A stretch of DNA of 13,859 nucleotides from Bacillota bacterium (GTDB lineage: Bacteria; Bacillota; Sulfobacillia; Sulfobacillales; Sulfobacillaceae). Shown here piece by piece: positions 7,045-13,859 of the stretch. Below the pieces are notes generated by a model, which ran no database searches, was not told where the DNA came from, and worked only from the letters and a program-made list of their open reading frames with translations. The DNA lies in contig JAMDDZ010000119.1 of assembly GCA_023488565.1 (NCBI GenBank), positions 1,548 to 15,406 of the forward strand. The letters run 5' to 3'. The number at the start of each line of letters is the position of its first letter. The first letter of the stretch is position 1. The position numbers and the translations under genes are program-made.

Positions 7045-10000
7045 CTACGTTTCGTGGATTTGCACGTCAACGGCCGTATCTTCACTCCGAACTTCGTACC
7101 GCTTTTCCACCTTGCCATATACGTTGACTAGCTGGTGGCTTGTCGAGAACGAATTGTCTACCAAAAAGCTCTTGCTCTCAAACATAAGTTCTTCAATTGC
7201 TTCTGACCGCTGTTCAGTCCATTCGAGTTGTTCTTTGCAAAGTTTTTCAACACGCTTAATCAGCGTCAGGTTGCCGATATTCTCCGTGTCGTCGTCTGGC
7301 ATCATCACGAACAAGTAATCTCTTGCGCGACTGATGGATACGTTTATGATATTGAGTTTATTGAGAAACATCTCCTTCGACGCAGAGATGGACGGAGGCG
7401 GGTTAAACAGAGCAATAATAATGTCGCATTCGTCACCTTGGAATCCATGGATTGTTCCAACCTGAACATTGATGTTCGTCGGCAATGTGGTCGATACCAT
7501 CAGTTTGTCAATTAAGTCAGCCTGCGCCCGATACGGTGCGATGAGTCCGATGCGGAAAAGTTCATCGCCGTGCGCTAAGTCGATTAATGAAGACAGATAC
7601 TTTACAAACTCGAAAGCAAAAAGGGCAGAATACACTTGATAGTTGCTCTTGCTTTGTAAACGCTTAGGGCGGTAGATGCTTTCGTATTTGCTTACTGGGA
7701 ACTTTACGATGTTGAGAGGTTTCACCTCGATAAAATCCTCAACAAGTAATGGGCGTCGACTATCTGAGGAACGGTGGTGCCGCAAAACCCCGCCGTAAGC
7801 AAACCGACTGAACACTTCCCCGATTTCCGGAATGCTTCGGTATTGAGTGGTCAGGAGTTCAACATGATACGAATGCGGAACCGTCGTCGGTTTGGTAAAC
7901 GATTGGAGTTCTACCATAGTATAGATGTTTTCGTTTTTCCATAAGTCTACACTACTAATCGGTTCTATCTGGAAGGGGTCTCCCGCGATGACGAACTTCG
8001 TAGGCGTTTTGGCATAAAGAGGGAGAGCGATGTTAACGAGCGGAATCATCGAGGCTTCGTCAATAATGATATAGTCCCAGTTCAATGCATTCAAATGGAG
8101 TCTGGTGCTTTCGTCTGGCATGAAGTAGTCATACGGGAAACGGGCAATCGTCGTCACGGTCACATTTCTTGGGAAGGTCCGAATATCAAACGTCTTGTCA
8201 CGGAAGACCCCGCTTTGCTCAATGATACTGTCGTTTGTCGCGCCAAAGCGAACCAGCCAATCGAGGTAACTATGGTCTTCGCCCATGCTCTCCATCAAGC
8301 GAAGTACCAGGACATCTGCCGCCTTGTTTGTCGGGGTCAAGACAAGAACCTTCGCATTATCTGTTTCTCTCATCATGGGGAGAATAACTTCTCGTGCCAG
8401 ATGCGTGGTCTTGCCAGTTCCGGGCGGGCCAAACACAAACTCAATGTTCTCGCAGAGATTACGTTGCATATCGTAATCATCATCGAGACCCAGTTGAGAG
8501 AACGCTCTTCGTAGCTCTTGCACGAGGAACACCGGGTTTTTTGCCTCTATTTTTGCTTCAGTGACCTGCGATAAAGCTACCCCATCAATTTCCGCATTCG
8601 TTCGAAGCTTTGCCCTTAACGTGTAAGACTTCACGCTCACCACTTCTACAGCTACCTTAATCATCGGCTGATTGGCAAAGTGCAGTTCCAGAGGAATATC
8701 TGCGAGATCTTCCATGGACTGCGGAATATGGCGGCTTGGATGCTTCAAAATCAGGGTTCGGGAGGTCCCTTCCTCACGCTCTACTTTCGAGAACGTGATA
8801 GAAATCTCGCGGCTGTTGGCATAGTTTTCGTCGCTGTTCAGCGCCTCCAATTCAAGCAAGGCTTTGAACCACCTATAAGAGTATCTTCCGGAATTCAACG
8901 CCTGTTGTGTTAATTCATCAAGCCGAGCGATTTCTGCTATCTCGTGTGCGCTTCGCTGTTTGGCCTGTTCAATTTTCTTGCTGAAATCCACCGATGGCTT
9001 CGAATAATCGTCCTCGTCGGAGGAAGTGCTTTGTTGGACATCAGCGGGAGTCTCCGTGGCCTCTTTAGGCGCGGAAAGAGCCCGCTTGGAGATTTCCTTA
9101 GCCACCCGAAAAACCCCCGAGTTAACTGAAGCATCCTCTTCTTCTGGTGAATCATCGTTATCATCGTCATCCACCGGAGAATTGCCAGTCCGCTCTTTGG
9201 CACGAAATGTTTGCACAAATCGCTCAATCTCTTCTCGAGGAATACCCGATAAGGCATCTGCTAACTCGAGTTTCGCCCGTTGTTCGTCGGTTAAATAATT
9301 CTCTGCGCCTTTGCCTTCGGATTCTTCCGCGATGCCTAGAAACTGAAGCAGTTCTTTGGATGCATCACTAGTCAAGTCATATTTCGGACACAGTGTTTGC
9401 AATGTTAGTTTTGCGGCGGAAACCAGTTCCCCTTCAAGGTTAAGCAACCACGGCTCTTTTCGGAGGGTAGTCGCGTCGAGCGAATCAAATCGGTCGCGTC
9501 GTGTCGTACGAAAAAAATACTCGTAAGTTCCGCTCAAATTATACCAGCGAAAAGCTGGTGAAGATGTGATTTTCAATAACTGTTCCCAGATCAGCATCGA
9601 ATTGCCTGGTATGACATGGCCCATTATTTCTTGGTAGCCATCAATATACCGATCAATCCATTTTTGACCCCAAGTCGAACGTGGCCATATTTTCTTGATT
9701 TGAAGGACTTGCTGATAGCTAAGTTCTCGGGATAAAATCTTCGGTTCATCTTTCACGCCGAGTTCGGTCAAAAAGCTAATCAAAACTTTTTTGCTGCTCG
9801 CGCCAACAAGATTTAGGTATTCGTCAAACTCGACAAATCGGGTGTCTGGCTTATATTGAAACCACTGGCGTAGCGATTCCCATGGGAAGTAGAGAGTGTT
9901 GGCTTTGCCTCGATAGGTTTCCTCTTCCTTTAGGGTGCGAAATAAGATGAAATCAATTTTGTTCAAGAGATGAATAAAAGACTCGATCTCAGCTTGGGGG

Positions 10001-11784
10001 GCACTCCTTATAGTATTGAAGAATTTCTTAAAATGTGGCGTTGTATCTAAGCCGGTATGATTATCTCGGTATTGCGGCAATATCTTATTATAAATCTCGT
10101 CCTTCAGGGACGGAGTTGTGACACCTAGTTGAGTGAGAAACGCCGCAGTGTCTTCATTCTCTAGCAAGGCACTATTTACTGTTTCGTAATCGCTGCTGTC
10201 CTCTGTAGGCACGAACAGTATCGCCTGCCCCTGTTTGTCAAACGCAGCAACTGCCTTTCTATCTTGATTTATGAACACTGCCTTACTTTTTATTTGTTTG
10301 GTTCGATGACTCGAGTCCGCAACATATTGATAAAATTCATGCAGCCAACTAATCGGTTGAGCCTCAATAAATCCTTCGGTAATGGATGCTATGACATGGT
10401 TATGGTCATATCCGCCCAGTGTGATCGCGTCTATGTATTGGGCCAATGGTAGGTTGGTCCGGACAGTTTCTTCCCGGCCAAAGGATGTGAAGACCCACTT
10501 GGCGTTTTTATTGTCGCACAACGCAGCCAACTGCTGATTGGAAAAAACATCAGCAATCTGAGGAACGGATGCCCAATACGCATTGTCAGCATCGACAAAC
10601 CCATCAGAACTCGGTAACAATGCGTCCTTATTGAATGCGTCTTTCATGGTCGAGTAGAATGGCTTGAACGAGATCCTATTGCGGTCATTAATGTCGCTAA
10701 ATTTACTAGGATCATACGGAACAAATTCAAAGATATGGTCATCGATAAGAGTTGTTTCACATTGTCGTCCGATTTCTTTGAGATAGGTAAGGCTGTCTGC
10801 AGCTAATTGCGCAAGTAATTGGATCATTTCTTTGTTATGTGGTTCACCCGCTTTTATCCCCTCGCGACTATCTGTTAATAGAAACGGAGCATGAATCAGA
10901 AAATTAAGGCCAGTCGCCTCTTTCGTTGAGAAAAAGCAAAAAGCTGGATGATTTGTGCTCTCTAGTTTACCAACTGCGTTCAAAGCGAACCCCACAAAAT
11001 ATGGATGACCATCTAAGGAATCGCGGCCAAAAACCAAGAACCTGTCCTCAACGATTCCCTCGTCTCTTTCTTGACACATAGTAACGAATTGGGCGGTCGT
11101 CTCCCCAAATACCATGTCTTTTTCGACCGATTTGCGGTACCGTCCAACTTTTTCTGAGCATTCAAAGGTAATCTCTTTTAAGTTCGTCAAAAACAAAACA
11201 GGATAAGTCAATGCGCGCAGTTTCCCGTAGACATCATCATAGGCTTCTGCCCGTTGGCGATCAGGATGGTTAAAAGGAAACACGAACAATGTCTCCTCGG
11301 GCTTTCTTCCGATATAATCGGTATCAATTCGGACAGGAACGATGAACCGTTCAATTCTGAAATAGAAATTCGGATCGTACACGCTCGGAGTCTGCGTGTA
11401 TTGAAACACGGCCTTAAATCCCACGCCAAACTTACCAATTGATGCGGCGGTTTTGTTGGAATTCGCAATAGATGTTATCGCATTAATATCTCCCAACCGC
11501 CCACTTTGGGCGGCTTCGTCTTCTGTCTCGGGGTCTGACACCGAAAAACGTCTTGTCCCATTGTGAGCAAAGACAAGCTCATTGTCGCCTAACACAAAAC
11601 GCGCCGATGTCGCTCCGGCATCATCGGCATTTTGAAGCAATTCATAGATAAAATGCGCCTGATCGGAGTATTTCTCCACAACGCTAGTCTTAACCCCACG
11701 CATTGACGGTTTGTCAAGCATGTCAGCATTTTCCGCCCTATCTTTCGACAGAGCAGAAAAATAGAGTTCTTCCTGTCGGTTCAA
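7045..11784 (-). CDS. sacsin/Hsp90-like (GHKL) ATPase fused to SF1 DNA2/UPF1-like helicase, 1579 aa
   Basis: The start is TTG 11784, set by GGAGG 7 bases upstream; the stop is TAG at 7045. The N-terminus is a GHKL ATPase of the sacsin type: ELLQNADDAG (48-57, with the catalytic/Mg-binding E48 and N52), VFAHNG (71-76), and SIGKFGVGFKAVF (115-127). A ~750-residue middle region of unknown fold follows. Then come an acidic low-complexity linker (DDDDNDDSPEEEDAS, about 872-886) and a Ser/Glu-rich stretch to about 930. The C-terminal SF1 helicase has Walker A GPPGTGKTT (1119-1127), Ia LTPTNKAAD (1149-1157), DEAS (1242-1245), GDPFQIEPI (1268-1276), QYRSIPEIG (1314-1322), VGTIHGFQGDE (1442-1452) and NVSISRARDYLFV (1481-1493). 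All motifs are intact and the frame is unbroken over 4.7 kb, pointing to recent selection. GHKL domains couple ATP binding to large conformational change. I infer a sensor-gated helicase in nucleic-acid defence; substrate and trigger are unknown. Confidence 0.92.
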   Translation of the reverse strand: MNRQEELYFSALSKDRAENADMLDKPSMRGVKTSVVEKYSDQAHFIYELLQNADDAGATSARFVLGDNELVFAHNGTRRFSVSDPETEDEAAQSGRLGDINAITSIANSNKTAASIGKFGVGFKAVFQYTQTPSVYDPNFYFRIERFIVPVRIDTDYIGRKPEETLFVFPFNHPDRQRAEAYDDVYGKLRALTYPVLFLTNLKEITFECSEKVGRYRKSVEKDMVFGETTAQFVTMCQERDEGIVEDRFLVFGRDSLDGHPYFVGFALNAVGKLESTNHPAFCFFSTKEATGLNFLIHAPFLLTDSREGIKAGEPHNKEMIQLLAQLAADSLTYLKEIGRQCETTLIDDHIFEFVPYDPSKFSDINDRNRISFKPFYSTMKDAFNKDALLPSSDGFVDADNAYWASVPQIADVFSNQQLAALCDNKNAKWVFTSFGREETVRTNLPLAQYIDAITLGGYDHNHVIASITEGFIEAQPISWLHEFYQYVADSSHRTKQIKSKAVFINQDRKAVAAFDKQGQAILFVPTEDSSDYETVNSALLENEDTAAFLTQLGVTTPSLKDEIYNKILPQYRDNHTGLDTTPHFKKFFNTIRSAPQAEIESFIHLLNKIDFILFRTLKEEETYRGKANTLYFPWESLRQWFQYKPDTRFVEFDEYLNLVGASSKKVLISFLTELGVKDEPKILSRELSYQQVLQIKKIWPRSTWGQKWIDRYIDGYQEIMGHVIPGNSMLIWEQLLKITSSPAFRWYNLSGTYEYFFRTTRRDRFDSLDATTLRKEPWLLNLEGELVSAAKLTLQTLCPKYDLTSDASKELLQFLGIAEESEGKGAENYLTDEQRAKLELADALSGIPREEIERFVQTFRAKERTGNSPVDDDDNDDSPEEEDASVNSGVFRVAKEISKRALSAPKEATETPADVQQSTSSDEDDYSKPSVDFSKKIEQAKQRSAHEIAEIARLDELTQQALNSGRYSYRWFKALLELEALNSDENYANSREISITFSKVEREEGTSRTLILKHPSRHIPQSMEDLADIPLELHFANQPMIKVAVEVVSVKSYTLRAKLRTNAEIDGVALSQVTEAKIEAKNPVFLVQELRRAFSQLGLDDDYDMQRNLCENIEFVFGPPGTGKTTHLAREVILPMMRETDNAKVLVLTPTNKAADVLVLRLMESMGEDHSYLDWLVRFGATNDSIIEQSGVFRDKTFDIRTFPRNVTVTTIARFPYDYFMPDESTRLHLNALNWDYIIIDEASMIPLVNIALPLYAKTPTKFVIAGDPFQIEPISSVDLWKNENIYTMVELQSFTKPTTVPHSYHVELLTTQYRSIPEIGEVFSRFAYGGVLRHHRSSDSRRPLLVEDFIEVKPLNIVKFPVSKYESIYRPKRLQSKSNYQVYSALFAFEFVKYLSSLIDLAHGDELFRIGLIAPYRAQADLIDKLMVSTTLPTNINVQVGTIHGFQGDECDIIIALFNPPPSISASKEMFLNKLNIINVSISRARDYLFVMMPDDDTENIGNLTLIKRVEKLCKEQLEWTEQRSEAIEELMFESKSFLVDNSFSTSHQLVNVYGKVEKRYEVRSEDTAVDVQIHET

Positions 11785-11790
11785 GATATT

Positions 11791-11796
11791 TCCTCC
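11791..11796 (-). promoter_or_regulatory. ribosome binding site that fixes the TTG start of the GHKL-helicase
   Basis: Minus-strand GGAGGA ends about 6-7 bases before TTG 11784. No in-frame ATG with a comparable RBS occurs near the conserved N-terminus (the next in-frame Met is residue 22), so the rare TTG start is well supported. Confidence 0.75.
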
Positions 11797-12285
11797 ATAT
11801 AGCTTTTTATTTCATCCGCTCACCCATTGCATCTAGCATTATTCAGTAGCGATTCGATTACCATGCATACTTTCGTTCACAATCCAACAATAACACATGA
11901 TAATATCTGTCGATAACAATTGACCAGGTAATCCGCACCTAATTTTTCGATTGGCGAGTAATTCCTATCACTGGCGTTGTGGGGACAATTTTTCGCGACA
12001 CGTTCATCGAAGCGAACGGAATTAATCACGGCGGAAGTCGGAGCCTAGCGCGCTTGCGCAGACATTGGTGGCGCCTTATCGGAAATATTGGGGCATCATT
12101 GATTCTACTTGATTTGGCGATTCGGCAGTCTGGCTACAGAGAGCCCATCAACACGTCGGTACTGGCGTTTGGAAGTCACTGAAAAAATTCGATGGACCAG
12201 AGAAATCCCATGGATGCTCCGTCATCGCGAAATAAGTCCCAGACTTATCCAAGATATTACCGATGTCATCGAAACCCTATCCCAC

Positions 12286-12300
12286 ATATGGCAACCATAT
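12286..12300 (-). terminator. small hairpin just after the SNF2 stop codon (weak terminator candidate)
   Basis: ATATGG-TTG-CCATAT is a perfect 6-bp inverted repeat with a 3-base loop starting two bases past the TAA of the SNF2 gene. The stem is AT-rich and no U-run follows, so it is at best a weak or Rho-assisted 3' end, or an mRNA-stabilising element. Confidence 0.25.
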
Positions 12301-12301
12301 C

Positions 12302-13858
12302 TTAAGTGAACGCTGATCGAGTGCCCGTCACAGCACTTCCATTCAAGTCGCATATGATGACATGGCCTCCCAACATCTGAGCGTCTCGTAATTGTCGGTC
12401 CTGTAATCCTCCATTCGGTCCCACCTTGCCGATCATATACACGGGTTCACCCGTTGCGGTTTCGGCATAAAAGTCTACTAAGCCGAAGGCAGGAAATATT
12501 GTAAGATTTTTGTAGCCCGCATTCACCACATACTCTTGCATCGCCAGCTCCCACTCTTGGGGAATAATCCTTCCTCCCCCACTTGAGGGATCCAAATGCA
12601 CTGTGTAAAGGGCTCGCATGGGCCTAATTTGAATGGCGCGCTCGCGGTCCAAGCGGTCAAGCCGAGTGCGGCGGCGGGACTCTAGTTCGCGTAGCCTGAC
12701 CGTGGCTTGATTAATCAGCGCGCTATTGCGGTTATCATTATTCGTGCTTTGATAGCGCGTCAGCCGCTCGAGTAATTGCTGGTACTGCCCATCAAAGGCG
12801 CGTCGCAAGTATTGCGCCTTCTTGTCTACCACCACCTCGCGGACTTGGCGTATTCGATTCATCTCGCTGAGTGCGGTCCGTAAAGCCTGTCGTTCAAAAT
12901 CTCGAATGTCGAACGTCGTAGTCGTTGTTCGGACGTTCGTCCACGCTTCAGCAAACCACCAATACGGGTCGAGACGAATCCATTGACCAGAGGCCCGCCG
13001 AGCCCAATGGACGGTGGTAGCATAAATTTCTTGACCGTTGCCATCGCCCACAGAAATTTGAAATCCCACCACATCTAATGGCTCCGGAGTCGCATAGGCT
13101 CTCGTCAGAACTGGCGTGGAAGCCATGACAGATTCCGATGCCAGTTGATCGGCAACCAAATACAGAGGGCTATCGCGGTCAATATCGCCGGACCCTATCA
13201 TTGCCGGATTCATGTCCCAGTCGCGTCCTTTCAAAGCATCACGCACGGCCCTTGGTATACGCCCCACTTCCCAGTGACCGGTGCTATCAGACAGCGTAAT
13301 ACCGTGTGTCCTGAATACCTCTTGCGTGAAGTCGCTGTAGACTCGTTCTGGAAGATGACTCGCGATCAACCGAAATTGTTCGGTTCGCAGCTTCGGCAAG
13401 TCCACCGCATCACTGTCTAATCGCTCTCGCTCCGCCAATTCCAATAAGCGCTGGTGTTCCTCCGACAAGGTGCGGTCTAGTCCGGCAACAATCTCGTCTA
13501 ATGATTGCCGTCCCATAATACAATCTTCCATGATGGCGGCAAGCGACCCCCAGCGCCCTTCCAAAATATCTCCGAGAAAATTGTAGACCAATTCCTCCCC
13601 CAAATCGTGGGCCATTTGCTCCATTTTCCGCAAGAGATGCTGCAGCACATCCCCTTCTCGGGTGTTGGCCGCCACCATATTAAACACCAAGACTTCACGC
13701 GTTTGCCCGATGCGATGAATACGCCCCATCCTTTGCTCCAAGCGATTGGGATTCCAAGGAATGTCGTAATTAATCATCTGTCGACAAAATTGCAGGTTGA
13801 TGGATTCGCCACCCGCATCGGTTGCCAGCATCACCACGGCGCAATCACGGAAATTGAT
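12302..13858 (-). CDS. SNF2-family helicase/translocase, C-terminal part (5' end beyond window)
   Basis: The frame is open from the right window edge to TAA at 12302, about 518 residues. The N-terminal ~55 residues are the end of the second RecA-like domain: motif V LATDAGGESINLQFC and motif VI NPNRLEQRMGRIHRIGQT, the latter diagnostic of SNF2/HepA enzymes. Walker A and B would lie upstream, outside the window. After VLVFNMVAANTREGD comes a long accessory region: EELVYNFLGDILEG, a helical part, then a basic coiled-coil-like stretch (about 310-405, with RLRELESRRRTRLDRLDRER). The last ~110 residues may be a separate domain (VDFYAETATGEPVYMIGKVG). SNF2 enzymes with similar post-helicase regions occur in defence loci, including DrmD of class 1 DISARM, but no other DISARM gene is visible. 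It is 517 bases ahead of the GHKL-helicase gene on the same strand. Confidence 0.88.
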   Translation of the reverse strand: MNFRDCAVVMLATDAGGESINLQFCRQMINYDIPWNPNRLEQRMGRIHRIGQTREVLVFNMVAANTREGDVLQHLLRKMEQMAHDLGEELVYNFLGDILEGRWGSLAAIMEDCIMGRQSLDEIVAGLDRTLSEEHQRLLELAERERLDSDAVDLPKLRTEQFRLIASHLPERVYSDFTQEVFRTHGITLSDSTGHWEVGRIPRAVRDALKGRDWDMNPAMIGSGDIDRDSPLYLVADQLASESVMASTPVLTRAYATPEPLDVVGFQISVGDGNGQEIYATTVHWARRASGQWIRLDPYWWFAEAWTNVRTTTTTFDIRDFERQALRTALSEMNRIRQVREVVVDKKAQYLRRAFDGQYQQLLERLTRYQSTNNDNRNSALINQATVRLRELESRRRTRLDRLDRERAIQIRPMRALYTVHLDPSSGGGRIIPQEWELAMQEYVVNAGYKNLTIFPAFGLVDFYAETATGEPVYMIGKVGPNGGLQDRQLRDAQMLGGHVIICDLNGSAVTGTRSAFT

Positions 13859-13859
13859 A

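Larger units (their letters stand above)
11785..12301. other. 517-base gap between SNF2 and GHKL-helicase genes, no firm gene
   Basis: The part next to the GHKL-helicase start is AT-rich and must hold its leader; GGAGGA at 11791-11796 (minus strand) is its RBS. Possible -10-like TATTAT and TTATCA occur around 11898-11906 on the minus strand without a convincing -35. GATTACC (11856-11862) and GGTAATC (11927-11933) are inverted copies of one heptamer 64 bases apart. From about 11970 to 12300 GC rises and short plus-strand frames overlap, none with an RBS. The best (12109-12309, ending SRLIQDITDVIETL-like) could be a remnant but resembles nothing I know. Confidence 0.45.

Noticed and set aside
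11979..12182. 67-codon plus-strand frame with RLRRHWWRL
   Set aside because: Considered as a transposase scrap, but no DDE or HTH pattern and no inverted terminal repeats were seen.
12109..12309. 66-codon plus-strand frame from TTG, with a plausible helical C-terminus
   Set aside because: No RBS, a stop just upstream, no recognisable family, and it runs into the 3' end of the SNF2 gene. It is kept only as part of the unexplained interval.
12302..13858. Calling the locus DISARM from the SNF2 gene
   Set aside because: No DrmA, DrmB (DUF1998), DrmC (PLD) or methyltransferase gene is present in the window; a SNF2 fragment alone is not enough.
1..13859. CRISPR arrays, tRNA or rRNA genes and complete insertion sequences
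   Set aside because: No regularly spaced repeats, no tRNA cloverleaf or rRNA-like stretch and no paired terminal inverted repeats around a transposase were noticed.

Overview
The window looks like an accessory (defence and mobile-element) region of a bacterium. Strong GGAGG-type ribosome binding sites, TTG and GTG starts and moderate, uneven GC suggest a Firmicute-like host, possibly an acidophile or thermophile of the Sulfobacillus/Alicyclobacillus kind. That placement is a guess from codon and RBS style only. By eye, GC is high at the left edge (about 72% in the sampled line 121-180) and in the right-hand SNF2 gene (about 63% in line 12661-12720). It is clearly lower inside the largest gene (38-45% in two sampled lines).

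Left part (1-1000): a minus-strand gene, cut by the window edge, fuses a JAB/JAMM isopeptidase domain to a ThiF/E1-type adenylyltransferase domain. This pairing belongs to bacterial ubiquitin-like conjugation/deconjugation operons. A roughly 280-base divergent gap separates it from the next block.

Middle part (1027-3282): decaying genes. A tyrosine-recombinase gene has a frameshift, a premature TAA and an internal inversion that flips its catalytic half onto the opposite strand, where two catalytic positions are also substituted. It is followed by a frameshifted hypothetical gene, an intact multi-pass membrane protein, and the first ~35 codons of an NmrA-like NAD(P)-binding gene that stops where the next block begins.

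Right part (3283-13858), all on the minus strand: three very large nucleic-acid motor genes. In transcription order they are (i) the C-terminal part of a SNF2-family helicase, running off the right edge; (ii) a 1579-aa protein with an N-terminal sacsin/Hsp90-like (GHKL) ATPase domain and a C-terminal SF1 (DNA2/UPF1-like) helicase; (iii) a RecD-like SF1 helicase with a large N-terminal region and a C-terminal PD-(D/E)XK-like nuclease, about 1174 codons but interrupted by one in-frame TGA. I infer a multi-helicase anti-mobile-element system: SNF2 for DNA translocation or remodelling, the GHKL-helicase as sensor/switch plus motor, and the RecD-nuclease as effector. No methyltransferase, DUF1998 or PLD gene is visible, so it is not a complete DISARM or BREX locus within this window. 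Whether the set is already described needs a neighbourhood search I cannot run.
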